Shown here piece after piece: positions 50,658-58,519 of a stretch of 64,000 nucleotides of DNA. The notes beneath the pieces are model-generated. The model did no database searches. It was not told where the DNA came from and saw only the letters and a list, made by a program, of their open reading frames with translations. The first letter of the stretch is position 1. Each line of letters starts with the position of its first letter. Source of the stretch: JAHEKO01 sp965212505 (GTDB lineage Bacteria > Acidobacteriota > Thermoanaerobaculia > Multivoradales > JAHEKO01); assembly GCA_965212505.1 (NCBI GenBank), contig OZ243123.1:5022001-5086000 (forward strand), given 5' to 3'. The translations under genes were made by a program, and so were the position numbers.

Positions 50658-52022
50658 ATGTGGCTCTCGCCCGTCGTTCGACTCCTTGCGGCGGCCGCGG
50701 CGCGCGGCTACTACCGTTTGGAGATCTCCGGTCCGCGTGTGTCTCGTGACGGCTCCGCGCTCCTGGTCGCGAACCATCCGAACGGCCTGCTCGACCCGGC
50801 GTTGGTGGTCACGGCGGCCGATCGGCGCGTGCGCTTCCTGGCGAAGTCGACGCTCTTCACCGACCCGCGCATCGGCTGGCTGGTGCGCGGTGCGGGCGCG
50901 ATTCCCGTTTACCGTCGCATAGACGATCCGAGCCAGACGGGCAAGAACGTGGAGACGTTCCAGGCCGTCTTCGAGGCGTTGGGCGGCGGCGATGCGGTCG
51001 GTATCTTTCCGGAGGGGGTTAGCCACAGCAAGCCGTCCTTGCGAGAGCTCAAGACGGGCGCAGCACGGATGGCGCTCGGAACGTACGAGCGCGAGGGGTG
51101 CGACTTTCCGATCGTGCCGATCGGGCTCGTCTTTCGACGCAAGGACGCGTTCCGATCCGAAGCGCTGGCGCTCCTCGGAGAACCGGTGCCGTGGAGCGAC
51201 CTCGCCCACCGAGGCGCTGAGGACCGGGACGCCGTGCAGGAGTTGACACGCCGGATCGGTCGTGGCCTCCGCCGACTGACCGTCAATCTCGAGTCGTGGG
51301 AAGACGCTCCGTTGGTGGAGTGGGCCGAGGCGATCTGGGCGGCTGAACACGAGCCGTACGACGACGCGAAAGAGCAGCTTTCGCGAACTCAGGTGATCGC
51401 CACGATCCTCGCGGCCCTGAGGCGACGGCGGACATCGAGCCCGGATGACCCGGCGGTGGTGATGGCCACCGAGCTCGCCGCCGATCTCTACGAGCACCGC
51501 GACCAGATGATCGATCTCTCTCTCGAGCCTCGAGACTTGGCGAACTCACGGAGCGCCCGACGTCACCGCCGCGGCTATCGGGCGCTCGATCCGCTGTCGG
51601 CGCTTCTGGCGAGCGTCGGCTTTCTCCTGTTCTGGCCGCCCTACCGACTCACCGGAATCCTCGCCGACCTGGCGCGGCCCGATGCGGAAACACGTTCCAC
51701 CTACCGCTTCCTCGGTGGAGTTGTCGTCTACGCGTTCTGGGTCGTAGGGCTGTCGGCGGTCGCGGGCTGGCTGGGGAATGCCGCCGCCGCGCTCCTGGTG
51801 CTGGTCGCCGTCCCCCTCGTGGGTCTGCTGGGACTCTTCGTCCGCGAGCGGCGGCGCGAGCAGGGCAGGGTTCGGGAGAAGGTGGACCGCACCCTCTCCG
51901 GCCCCGAGCGCGTGCACGCGCTCAAGGCCGCTCAGAGTGACATTGCGGCCCGCCTCGATCGTCTCTACGAGAGTTGGCTGGCGGGGGAGCTCCCGACCAG
52001 CGTCGATCTCGAAGACGACTAG
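50658..52022 (+). CDS. Lysophospholipid/glycerol-3-phosphate acyltransferase family protein
   Basis: A 454-residue protein with a PlsC-type domain (~20-215): the acyltransferase His motif NHPNGLLDP (HX5D spacing, as in yeast-like glycerol-3-phosphate acyltransferases), GAIPVYR, and IFPEGVSHSKPSLRELKTG. A C-terminal region (~300-420) contains two to four hydrophobic helices (VVYAFWVVGLSAVAG, LLVLVAVPLVGLLGLFV). It probably acylates a (lyso)phosphatidate-like acceptor at the inner membrane. Start ATG at 50658; no strong ribosome site, so coupling to the MFS gene is likely. Confidence 0.88.
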   Translation: MWLSPVVRLLAAAAARGYYRLEISGPRVSRDGSALLVANHPNGLLDPALVVTAADRRVRFLAKSTLFTDPRIGWLVRGAGAIPVYRRIDDPSQTGKNVETFQAVFEALGGGDAVGIFPEGVSHSKPSLRELKTGAARMALGTYEREGCDFPIVPIGLVFRRKDAFRSEALALLGEPVPWSDLAHRGAEDRDAVQELTRRIGRGLRRLTVNLESWEDAPLVEWAEAIWAAEHEPYDDAKEQLSRTQVIATILAALRRRRTSSPDDPAVVMATELAADLYEHRDQMIDLSLEPRDLANSRSARRHRRGYRALDPLSALLASVGFLLFWPPYRLTGILADLARPDAETRSTYRFLGGVVVYAFWVVGLSAVAGWLGNAAAALLVLVAVPLVGLLGLFVRERRREQGRVREKVDRTLSGPERVHALKAAQSDIAARLDRLYESWLAGELPTSVDLEDD

Positions 52023-52046
52023 CGAGTTCCTCGAGTTCGAACCGGG

Positions 52047-52532
52047 CTACTTGACGTAGGCACCGCGCTCGAGATTGACGAACAGCGACAGAGCCGATCC
52101 GGCTGGAATGCCCTTGCCCGCGGTGTAGAACATCGCCAAGCTCTCGCCCGCGAGGAGCTGCTCGAGCGGATACTCGACCTTGGTGAGTGGGATCTCTCCA
52201 TCCTTCTTGACCCGCACTTCGAACGCGCCTTCCAGGGTGCGCTCGAGGCCACTGACCACCCAGCGGGCAGAGAGGGTGAGACCTCTCTGACGCTTGTCTT
52301 CGGGGACCTTCAGGCTCCCGGCGAGCGCGAGCGAGTGGTCGGTGAGGTCCACGTTCTCCCCGAAGACGTAGGAGCCGAGAAAGACCTCCTTGTTCTTCTT
52401 GATCTTCTTGTCGAACTTCGAGTAGTAGCCCTGTTGGGCCGAAATGCTCGTGTTCGGGAACGGACAGAACACGCATCCACCCAGCAACAGAGCCACGGGC
52501 AGTGCCGCGACGAGTACAGCTCTACTCTTCAT
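52047..52532 (-). CDS. Lipoprotein of unknown function
   Basis: A 161-residue lipoprotein (lipobox LLLGGC, second Cys right after in VFC). The mature part is a beta-rich domain with a lysine cluster (KFDKKIKKNK at about 40-49); no recognised family. GGAGGAAACC precedes the ATG at 52532. It converges with the acyltransferase gene (24 bases between stops) and is divergent from DDAH. Confidence 0.75.
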   Translation of the reverse strand: MKSRAVLVAALPVALLLGGCVFCPFPNTSISAQQGYYSKFDKKIKKNKEVFLGSYVFGENVDLTDHSLALAGSLKVPEDKRQRGLTLSARWVVSGLERTLEGAFEVRVKKDGEIPLTKVEYPLEQLLAGESLAMFYTAGKGIPAGSALSLFVNLERGAYVK

Positions 52533-52601
52533 TGGTTTCCTCCCAACGCTGCGTACGTTTGCGAGTGCTGAAGGGATCTTAGCGCCGTGGAGGGCCGGGC
52601 G

Positions 52602-52607
52602 TACAAT
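52602..52607 (+). promoter_or_regulatory. Candidate -10 (TACAAT) for the DDAH gene
   Basis: GGCGTACAAT, identical over ten bases to the element at 4635-4644, ends 11 nt before the ATG at 52619, so the leader would be only a few bases long. Confidence 0.4.
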
Positions 52608-52618
52608 GCGCGGTACCG

Positions 52619-53416
52619 ATGTCGAGAGTTGCCATCACCCGAGAGGTCAGCGAGAGCATCTTTCGCTGCGAGTTGACCCACCTCTCCCGCGAGAAGATCG
52701 ACTACACCCGTGCCGCCGAGCAGCACGCTGCGTACAAGGCGAGGTTGCTCGAGCTCGGTTGCCAGGTGCTCTCGCTGCCAGCCGATCCGGAGCTGCCCGA
52801 CTGCGTGTTTGTCGAGGACGCCGCGATCGTCTTCGATGAGCTCGCCGTGATCACACGACCGGGGGCGGTCTCTCGCAGAGGCGAGTTGCCTGTCATCCGC
52901 GAGGCGCTGGAGCCGTTTCGAACGCTGGTCGAGATCCACGAACCCGGCATGCTCGACGGCGGAGACGTGATGGTTGTGGACCAGATGGTCTACGTCGGTC
53001 GTTCGACACGCTCCAACGAACACGGAATCTCCCAGCTGATCCACTTTCTCGAGCCGTACGGCTACACGGTGCGCGACGTGGACTTCCACTCCTGCCTGCA
53101 TCTCAAGTCCGCGGTCACTCACCTGGGCGAGGGCATGCTGCTGATACAGGAGGACTGGGTCAGCCCGGAGGTCTTCCCAGAGTACGAGCTGATCGCCGTC
53201 GACCCGGAGGAGCCGCACGGTGGCAACGCGCTACGCATCGACGGCACCGTGCTCTACGCTGAGGGCTTCGACCGTACCCGGAAGCGAATGGAGGCGAAGG
53301 GCCTCTCGGTGAAAACGGTGCCCCAGTGGGAGCTGGCGAAGGCCGAAGGTGGGGTGACCTGTTGCAGCCTCATCTTCGAGGCGGATCGAGGGTTGGCAGA
53401 CGAGGAGGAAGGGTGA
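52619..53416 (+). CDS. Dimethylarginine dimethylaminohydrolase (DDAH)-like amidinotransferase-superfamily enzyme
   Basis: A 265-residue pentein-fold enzyme. LPDCVFVEDAA, TRPGAVSRRGE, the LDGGDV loop, GRSTRSNEHG, H161 in CLHLKS and C249 in VTCCS match DDAH, whose Pseudomonas enzyme uses the equivalent His and Cys. It should hydrolyse N-methylated arginines (or a similar guanidino compound) to citrulline plus amine. Its stop overlaps the FMN reductase start (TGATG), so the two are co-translated. Confidence 0.92.
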   Translation: MSRVAITREVSESIFRCELTHLSREKIDYTRAAEQHAAYKARLLELGCQVLSLPADPELPDCVFVEDAAIVFDELAVITRPGAVSRRGELPVIREALEPFRTLVEIHEPGMLDGGDVMVVDQMVYVGRSTRSNEHGISQLIHFLEPYGYTVRDVDFHSCLHLKSAVTHLGEGMLLIQEDWVSPEVFPEYELIAVDPEEPHGGNALRIDGTVLYAEGFDRTRKRMEAKGLSVKTVPQWELAKAEGGVTCCSLIFEADRGLADEEEG

Positions 53417-54015
53417 TGAGCGAAACGACCGGCGGAGGCATTCGGATCGCCGCCCTGATCGGCACGGTGCGACCGGGCAACTACACCGGCAAGGCGTTGC
53501 GACTGGTGGCGGACGAGCTCGCTGGACTGGACGGTGTCTCGGTTGACGTTCTGGACCCGGCGGAGATGACCTTGCCCTTTCCCGGGCAGGAAGACACCAC
53601 AGGAGACGCCGAGCGGCTGGCGGAGACGGTGAGGCAGGCGACAGGCGTGGTGCTGGCGACGCCCGAGTATCACGGCAGCTTCGCCTCTGTGATGAAGCTG
53701 ATGATCGAGAATCTGGGACATCCCTCGGCGCTCGGCGGTAAGCCCGTTGCACTCCTCGGCGTGGCCGCCGGTCAGATCGGTGCCATCAAGTCGCTCGAAT
53801 CGCTTCGAGGGATCTGCTCCCACGTCGGCTCGATCGTGCTGCCCGGGCCGGTGTCGGTAGCCGGTGTGCAACGGGTATTCGACGAAGACGGCAACTGCAC
53901 TGACGCCGGAATCGAGAAGCGTGTTCGGGGTCTTGGCAGGAACCTGGTCGACTACATTCACGACAACATTTGCCCCCGCCACAACCTCGAAGCGATGGTG
54001 CGCGCGGGTACCTAG
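53416..54015 (+). CDS. NADPH-dependent FMN reductase family protein
   Basis: A 199-residue flavodoxin-like protein: IAALIGTVRPGNYTGKAL is the phosphate-binding start, ATPEYHGSFASVMKLMIENL is the family signature (LVTPEYNGS equivalent), and KPVALLGVAAGQIGAI follows. It likely reduces FMN, quinones or azo compounds with NAD(P)H in the cytosol. The ATG at 53416 overlaps the DDAH stop by one base, and the next gene follows 11 bases after it. Confidence 0.93.
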   Translation: MSETTGGGIRIAALIGTVRPGNYTGKALRLVADELAGLDGVSVDVLDPAEMTLPFPGQEDTTGDAERLAETVRQATGVVLATPEYHGSFASVMKLMIENLGHPSALGGKPVALLGVAAGQIGAIKSLESLRGICSHVGSIVLPGPVSVAGVQRVFDEDGNCTDAGIEKRVRGLGRNLVDYIHDNICPRHNLEAMVRAGT

Positions 54016-54026
54016 GCGAGGCGCAC

Positions 54027-54467
54027 ATGGCCCCGTCGCGGACGTTCGGAAAGCTCCTTCGCAGCCTGGGCGGCGACGCGCCCATCGGTGACCAGGGCAC
54101 GGTCTGGATCCTGGGCGACGGCAAGTTCGGGATCGACGTCGTCGGCGAGTCGAACTACCAGGAAGCCCTCGAAGAGGCGGTGGGAGGCCGCAAGCCCAAG
54201 GGAGTACACGAGACGGCTACGGTCGAACTCCTACTCGAAGACGACAACCCGTACGACGATCAGGCGGTTGCGGTGTTGCTCGACGGAGCGAAGGTCGGCT
54301 ACCTCTCCCGAGACAACGCGCGGCTCTTTCGGGCGGAGCTGGGCGGCGATCTGGCGTCGGCGCGGAAGATCCTGTGCAAGGGGCGAGTGCGGGGCGGTTG
54401 GAGTCGGGGTCCGCGCGACCGGGGTCACTTCGGCGTGACCCTCGACATCGCCTCTCGCGATGGATGA
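54027..54467 (+). CDS. Stand-alone HIRAN-domain protein
   Basis: A 146-residue protein. Residues ~30-130 resemble a HIRAN domain: DVVGESNYQEAL, the core VELLLEDDNPYDDQAVAVLL, and KVGYLSRDNARLFRAEL. HIRAN domains bind single-stranded DNA ends and are usually fused to helicases or nucleases; here nothing else is attached. The ATG at 54027 is chosen as the first after the upstream stop; it lacks a strong ribosome site and is probably coupled to the FMN reductase gene. Confidence 0.8.
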   Translation: MAPSRTFGKLLRSLGGDAPIGDQGTVWILGDGKFGIDVVGESNYQEALEEAVGGRKPKGVHETATVELLLEDDNPYDDQAVAVLLDGAKVGYLSRDNARLFRAELGGDLASARKILCKGRVRGGWSRGPRDRGHFGVTLDIASRDG

Positions 54468-54507
54468 AGGGCGGCACGGTCGTCGACGAATGCGGACGAA
54501 CGCGCAG

Positions 54508-54513
54508 TAGACT
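54508..54513 (+). promoter_or_regulatory. Candidate -10 (TAGACT)
   Basis: GTAGACTCGGGCG, followed by GGAGG and the CYTH GTG start at 54531. The same sequence apart from one base occurs before lpxA (57372-57384). Confidence 0.4.
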
Positions 54514-54530
54514 CGGGCGGGAGGAAGCGC

Positions 54531-55055
54531 GTGGCACACAACGTCGAGATCAAAGCCCAACTCCGAGACCCCGACGATCTGAGAGCTCGCGTCGAGCAGC
54601 TCGCTGACCAAGGTCCGACCGTTCTGGAGCAGGAGGACGTGTTCTTTCGTAGTTCCGCGGGGCGGCTGAAGCTGCGCAAGTTCCCCGATCGCGCCGAGCT
54701 CATCTACTACGAGCGCCCCGACTCGCTCGAGCCGGTCGAGTCGGAGTACATGAAAGTTCCGGTCGCGGATGCCGGCGCCATCGAAGCTGTCCTCTCGGTA
54801 GCCGTCGGTGTCCGAGGCACGGTTCGGAAGCGCCGAGAGCTCTACCTCGTCGGATCGACGAGGGTTCACGTCGACGAGGTGGAGGGGTTGGGCTCTTTCC
54901 TCGAGCTCGAAGTGGTTCTAGAAGGTCCGCAGACCATCATCGACGGCAACGAGATTGCGCGCGACTTGATGGAGAAACTCGGCGTACAACAGGACGATCT
55001 GGTGGCGAACGCCTACATCGACCTGCTGGAGCAACCGGCGTCTGCAGGGGGCTAG
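54531..55055 (+). CDS. CYTH-domain (class IV adenylate cyclase-like) phosphatase/cyclase
   Basis: A 174-residue CYTH/triphosphate-tunnel protein. The N-terminal EIK of the ExExK motif is present but the first Glu is Asn (NVEIKA), as in many members annotated class IV cyclase. Alternating charged strands (GRLKLRKFP, AELIYYERPD, VRKRRELYL, RVHVDEVEGLGSFLELEV) line the tunnel. It may hydrolyse triphosphates rather than make cAMP. The start is a GTG at 54531 behind GGGAGG. It begins a compact run with the DinB and LOG-like genes. Confidence 0.88.
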   Translation: MAHNVEIKAQLRDPDDLRARVEQLADQGPTVLEQEDVFFRSSAGRLKLRKFPDRAELIYYERPDSLEPVESEYMKVPVADAGAIEAVLSVAVGVRGTVRKRRELYLVGSTRVHVDEVEGLGSFLELEVVLEGPQTIIDGNEIARDLMEKLGVQQDDLVANAYIDLLEQPASAGG

Positions 55056-55063
55056 GAGACGTT

Positions 55064-55594
55064 GTGCAGTTCGATCTAGGCGAGGCGACCGCAATCCTGG
55101 CGCGCACGCCTCGCGTGGTGCGGAGTCTCCTCGACGGGCTCGGCCCGGAGTGGGTCGAGGTCGACGAAGGGCCCGAGACGTGGAGCGCCTTCGACGTCGT
55201 CGGGCACTTGATTCATGGCGAGCGAACCGACTGGATCGGTCGCGCGCGGCGGATTCTGGATCACGGCGAGTCGCTCGCCTTCGAGCCGTTCGACCGCTTT
55301 GCGATGCTCGGGGAGAGCCGCGGCAAAACGCTCGACGAGCTGCTCGATACGTTCGATCGTCTGCGGGACGAGAATCTGGTGGCGCTGCGGGCGCTGGAGC
55401 TCGACGAGGTGGCGCTGGAACGCACGGGTCGCCACCCCGACTTCGGGCAAGTGACGCTACGCCAGCTATTGGCGACCTGGGTGGCGCACGATCTCGGTCA
55501 TCTGGCGCAGATTTCCCGCGTGTTGGCCAAACGCTATTCCCACGACGTCGGGCCGTGGCGGGCCTACCTGCCGGTGCTGGGCGCCGCGGATTGA
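55064..55594 (+). CDS. DinB family protein
   Basis: A 176-residue four-helix-bundle putative metalloenzyme. Metal histidines are in VVGHLIHGER (~48-52) and WVAHDLGHLAQISR (~143-147); these and the overall length match the DinB superfamily. Possibly a thiol transferase or metal-dependent hydrolase. GTG start at 55064 behind AGGAG. Its stop overlaps the next gene's TTG start (TTGA). Confidence 0.9.
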   Translation: MQFDLGEATAILARTPRVVRSLLDGLGPEWVEVDEGPETWSAFDVVGHLIHGERTDWIGRARRILDHGESLAFEPFDRFAMLGESRGKTLDELLDTFDRLRDENLVALRALELDEVALERTGRHPDFGQVTLRQLLATWVAHDLGHLAQISRVLAKRYSHDVGPWRAYLPVLGAAD

Positions 55595-56127
55595 GTGCTT
55601 CCGATCTCCCGGCGGAGCGTCTGCCGATCGTCGGCGTCATGGGCTCCGGCTCTCGTGCTTGGGGAGAGCGCGCCCGGCCGCTCGGTCGTTGGCTTGCGGA
55701 GCGGGGGACTCATCTTCTGACGGGAGGAGGTCGTGGGGTCATGGAGAGTGTCAGCCGGGCCTTTGCCGAGACCAGAGATCGCGCCGGACGGGTCATCGGG
55801 GTAGTGCCCGGCACGCCACCGCCCGCCGGCTACCCGAATCCGTGGGTCGAGATTCCGATCTTCACGCACCTGCCCTGGAGCGGCGATCGCGGTACGGAGG
55901 CGATGTCGCGCAACCACGTGAACGTCCTCTCGTCGGACGCAATTGTCGTACTGCCGGGCGGCCACGGCACGTCCAGTGAGGCACGCCTGGCGATCGACTA
56001 CGGTCGTCCCGTGGTTGCTTTCCTGGAGTCGCCTTCGGAGCTGCCGGGGCTTCCGGTCGACGTCGAGGTTCGAGCGACCCTCTCCGGCGTGAGAGAGTTT
56101 GTGGACAGCCGCCTCGCGGGGCGGTGA
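55591..56127 (+). CDS. LOG-like/TIGR00725-type Rossmann-fold protein
   Basis: A 178-residue protein with a Rossmann fold: PIVGVMGSGSRAWG at the start, TGGGRGVMESVSRAF, IGVVPG and the LPGGHGTSSE motif of lysine-decarboxylase-like (LOG) proteins. Members of the related TIGR00725 group have unclear or nucleotide-phosphoribohydrolase roles. The start is a TTG at 55591 overlapping the DinB stop (TTGA); there is no better start nearby in frame. Confidence 0.87.
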   Translation: MSASDLPAERLPIVGVMGSGSRAWGERARPLGRWLAERGTHLLTGGGRGVMESVSRAFAETRDRAGRVIGVVPGTPPPAGYPNPWVEIPIFTHLPWSGDRGTEAMSRNHVNVLSSDAIVVLPGGHGTSSEARLAIDYGRPVVAFLESPSELPGLPVDVEVRATLSGVREFVDSRLAGR

Positions 56128-56140
56128 CGCTCCAGAACCG

Positions 56141-56431
56141 ATGATGTTCGAGGCCGAGAGGATCGAGAAGCTCTCTGAGCTGCTGCGGGAGGTGAGCGAA
56201 GCTCACAAGGAGGAGTTCGCGCGTGCCGGCGGCGTTGATCCGGCCTGGCCCCACTGGTTTGCGGAGCGCCTGGAGGAGCCGCTGGCCGGAGCACTCGGGC
56301 GGCCCACCGGTCGAGAGGAGATTGCGCAGCTCCTTCGAGAGGCCGAGGAGGAGCACCTGATCACGTCGCCGGGCCGCGACTGGTCTGCCTACTACGCGGA
56401 GTTTCTGATCGCCCGCGTCATGCGCTCGTAG
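56141..56431 (+). CDS. Small hypothetical protein with paired aromatic W/Y motifs
   Basis: A 96-residue helical, acidic protein. Two aromatic stretches, DPAWPHWFAERL and DWSAYYAEFLIAR, flank EIAQLLREAEEEH. This pattern resembles a family of small uncharacterised proteins with WPxWYA-type motifs. No catalytic residue is evident. The ATG at 56141 (MM pair) follows the LOG-like gene by 13 bases and converges on the MarR gene, with 9 bases between stops. Confidence 0.7.
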   Translation: MMFEAERIEKLSELLREVSEAHKEEFARAGGVDPAWPHWFAERLEEPLAGALGRPTGREEIAQLLREAEEEHLITSPGRDWSAYYAEFLIARVMRS

Positions 56432-56440
56432 CGACCTTTC

Positions 56441-56893
56441 CTACTCGCGATCTGGGCGTGCGATGCGCTCGAGCAGGCCGGCGGCTCGCTGAAGGAGCTT
56501 GCGATCGGTGGCAGAGAGGCTCTCGAGATCTTCGGCCAAGACGCGAACGCGCCGCCGACGCCCCTCTTCGAGGAGACGGCGGCCCTTGCGTGTTGGTCGC
56601 AGGAGCTGCACACGGCGGTCTGCCGGGTCGTCGATGCGCTCGATCAGGCCGTCCCCCTCGAGCGCTCGCGCGAGACGCGAGATGGTGGGTACGCTGACCT
56701 GCTCCGCACGCGCCAGCTCGGTCATGGCGATCGGTCCTCCGAAGACGATGACCGACAGCGCCGAGAGTCGCGGGGCGCTGAGTCCGGCCTCCGAGTCGTG
56801 CACGCGCAGGCGGCGGAGAAGGTGGATCGAGACCGAATGCAGTCGGTCTGCGAGTTCCTCGTTTCCGGGCGGTTGATCCCTGGGTGGTGTCAT
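56441..56893 (-). CDS. MarR-family transcriptional regulator
   Basis: A 150-residue winged-helix regulator. The helix-turn-helix and wing span about residues 55-95 (MTELARAEQVSVPTISRLARALE, then ERIDDPADRRVQLLRPTRKG, with the conserved DxRxxxxxLT-like motif). Typical dimerisation helices flank it. A perfect palindrome lies 11 bases upstream, consistent with autoregulation and control of the divergent VOC gene. The inducer is unknown. Confidence 0.9.
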   Translation of the reverse strand: MTPPRDQPPGNEELADRLHSVSIHLLRRLRVHDSEAGLSAPRLSALSVIVFGGPIAMTELARAEQVSVPTISRLARALEGDGLIERIDDPADRRVQLLRPTRKGRRLLEEGRRRRVRVLAEDLESLSATDRKLLQRAAGLLERIARPDRE

Positions 56894-56904
56894 CGTATAC
56901 TTTG

Positions 56905-56919
56905 CTTAGCCAAGCTAAG
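56905..56919. promoter_or_regulatory. MarR operator palindrome
   Basis: CTTAGC, CAA, GCTAAG: a perfect 6-bp inverted repeat with a 3-bp centre in the 78-base region between the divergent MarR and VOC genes. Size and position suit a MarR dimer site. Confidence 0.65.
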
Positions 56920-56971
56920 TAGCTGTCCATCAGAATATCGCTGACACATCCAGAGATCAAGAGGTAGCCAG

Positions 56972-57355
56972 ATGACTTCGAAGGAAATTGGACTCCGCCG
57001 CATCGGTCAGATCGCCGTCAACGTGCACGACCTGGGGCGCGCGGTCCCGTTCTATCGCGACACCCTCGGCATGCAGCTGCTGTTCGAAGCGCCGCCCAAG
57101 ATGGCCTTCTTCGACTGCGACGGCGTCCGGTTGATGCTGTCGCTCCCGGAGACGCCCGAGTTCGATCACCCATCGTCGGTCCTCTACTTCCAGGTCGACG
57201 ACATCCAGGCGGTCCATGGAGTGCTCTCGGAGCGAGGAGTGCAGTTCGAGGGAGACCCTCACGTAGTGCACAAGGACAAGAACATGGAGCTCTGGATGGC
57301 GTTCCTGCGCGACACCGAGGGCAACGTGCTGGCGCTGATGAGCGAGTCCTCGTAG
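56972..57355 (+). CDS. VOC-fold protein (glyoxalase/bleomycin-resistance superfamily)
   Basis: A 127-residue protein with two betaalphabetabetabeta repeats of the vicinal-oxygen-chelate fold: IGQIAVNVHDLGRAVPFYRDTLGM and VLYFQVDDIQAVHGVL, ending FLRDTEGNVLALMSE with the metal-site Glu. Probably a metal-dependent detoxification or dioxygenase-like enzyme; the substrate is unknown. AAGAGG precedes the ATG at 56972. It is divergent from, and probably regulated by, the MarR protein. Confidence 0.9.
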   Translation: MTSKEIGLRRIGQIAVNVHDLGRAVPFYRDTLGMQLLFEAPPKMAFFDCDGVRLMLSLPETPEFDHPSSVLYFQVDDIQAVHGVLSERGVQFEGDPHVVHKDKNMELWMAFLRDTEGNVLALMSESS

Positions 57356-57372
57356 TCAGAGCGAGCCGCCCG

Positions 57373-57378
57373 TAGAAT
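57373..57378 (+). promoter_or_regulatory. Candidate leaderless promoter -10 (TAGAAT) of lpxA
   Basis: CGTAGAATCGGGCG runs straight into the lpxA ATG at 57385, leaving 6 nt between box and start codon. No ribosome site is present. Confidence 0.45.
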
Positions 57379-57384
57379 CGGGCG

Positions 57385-58104
57385 ATGGAGCCCTACATCG
57401 GTCCCGAGGTCGAGCTCGGCGAGAACGTCACCGTACATCCGTTCGCCTATCTCGAAGGGCGGACGACGATCGAGCGAGACTGCGAGGTCTTCCCGCACGC
57501 GTCGATCGGAACGCCGCCGCACGACCTCTCCTACAAAGGGACACCGACTCGTGTTCACCTCGGCGCGGGGAGCGTGATTCGCGAGGGCGCGACGATTCAT
57601 CGCGCGAGCGAGAAGCAGGACGGGATCACCCGCGTTGGGGAGCGCTGCTACCTGATGGCTCAGGGGCACATCGGTCACGACTGTGTCGTCGGCGACGACG
57701 TGGTGATCACCAACGCCTCGACTCTGGGCGGCCATGCGGTCATCGAAGACAAGGTGTTGATCTCGGCGCACGCCGCGGTCCACCAGTTCTGCCGGGTCGG
57801 GACCATGGCGATGGTGGCAGGCGGGGCGATGGTGGTGCAGGACGTGCCGCCCTACTGCCTCGCGCATGGCGATCGAGCGAGGTTGGTGGGTTTGAACGAA
57901 GTTGGCCTCGAACGACGCGGCCTGTCACGCGAAACCATCGGAGCGCTTCGCCGGGCGTACCGCACTCTCTTTCGTTCGGGCCTGACCCGGAAGGAAGGCG
58001 TCGACAGGGCGCGGGCGGAGTGGGGAGACGTTGCCGAAGTCGAGCGCATGTCGAGTTTCATCGAGGCGTCGACGCGGGGCGTGGCGCGGCACGGGAGGAA
58101 GTAG
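57385..58104 (+). CDS. lpxA: Acyl-ACP:UDP-N-acetylglucosamine O-acyltransferase
   Basis: A 239-residue left-handed beta-helix acyltransferase. Hexapeptide turns run from residue 3 to about 180; GTPPHDLSYKG, TIHRAS and the catalytic His segment MAQGHIGHDC are present, then VHQFCRVGTMAMVAGGA and VPPYCLAHGDRARLVGLNEVGLERRG, the usual LpxA C-terminal boundary. It performs the first step of lipid A synthesis, so the organism makes lipopolysaccharide. It lies outside the usual lpxD-fabZ-lpxA-lpxB cluster. The ATG at 57385 lacks a ribosome site but follows a TAGAAT box by 6 nt. Confidence 0.95.
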   Translation: MEPYIGPEVELGENVTVHPFAYLEGRTTIERDCEVFPHASIGTPPHDLSYKGTPTRVHLGAGSVIREGATIHRASEKQDGITRVGERCYLMAQGHIGHDCVVGDDVVITNASTLGGHAVIEDKVLISAHAAVHQFCRVGTMAMVAGGAMVVQDVPPYCLAHGDRARLVGLNEVGLERRGLSRETIGALRRAYRTLFRSGLTRKEGVDRARAEWGDVAEVERMSSFIEASTRGVARHGRK

Positions 58105-58107
58105 ACA

Positions 58108-58497
58108 ATGAGTGAGCCGGTTGCACTTCGATTGCTTTCCGATGAGCTGGCGGTCGCCCGGCTCGAGCCGACGCTGAGTGTTCCGGACTGGGCGATGGGA
58201 GGAGCGCTGTCGTCGATCACCCGCACCGAGGCGGAGCTGTCGGTCGTCTGCTTGGCAGAACAGGTTCCGGAAGGGGTGGTCGCCGAGCGTGGCTGGCAGT
58301 GTTTCGAGGTCGCGGGTCCGCTCGACTTCTCACTGGTCGGCATCTTGGCGTCGCTCACCGGCACCCTGGCCGAGGCGGGAATCAGTATCTTCGCGATCTC
58401 CACCTACGACACGGACTACGTGCTGGTGCGCACGGAACGGTTGGGAGATGCGATCGCCGCGCTCTGCCGAGCCGGCCATCCGATCAACGGCGCGTGA
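58108..58497 (+). CDS. ACT-domain protein
   Basis: A 129-residue cytosolic protein with tandem ACT-like halves; the second (FEVAGPLDFSLVGILASLTGTLAEAGISIFAISTYDTDYVLV) carries the YDTDYVLV signature of the CASTOR-type ACT family. Such domains bind amino acids. It starts 3 bases after lpxA and lies 22 bases before the threonine dehydratase, which lacks its own ACT domain, so an amino-acid sensing role for that enzyme is possible but unproven. Confidence 0.87.
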   Translation: MSEPVALRLLSDELAVARLEPTLSVPDWAMGGALSSITRTEAELSVVCLAEQVPEGVVAERGWQCFEVAGPLDFSLVGILASLTGTLAEAGISIFAISTYDTDYVLVRTERLGDAIAALCRAGHPINGA

Positions 58498-58519
58498 TAG
58501 AAGGCGGAGCGTGGACAGA

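Noticed and set aside
49860..51497. 545-codon minus-strand open frame
   Set aside because: Shadow of the MFS and acyltransferase genes; highly charged low-complexity translation.
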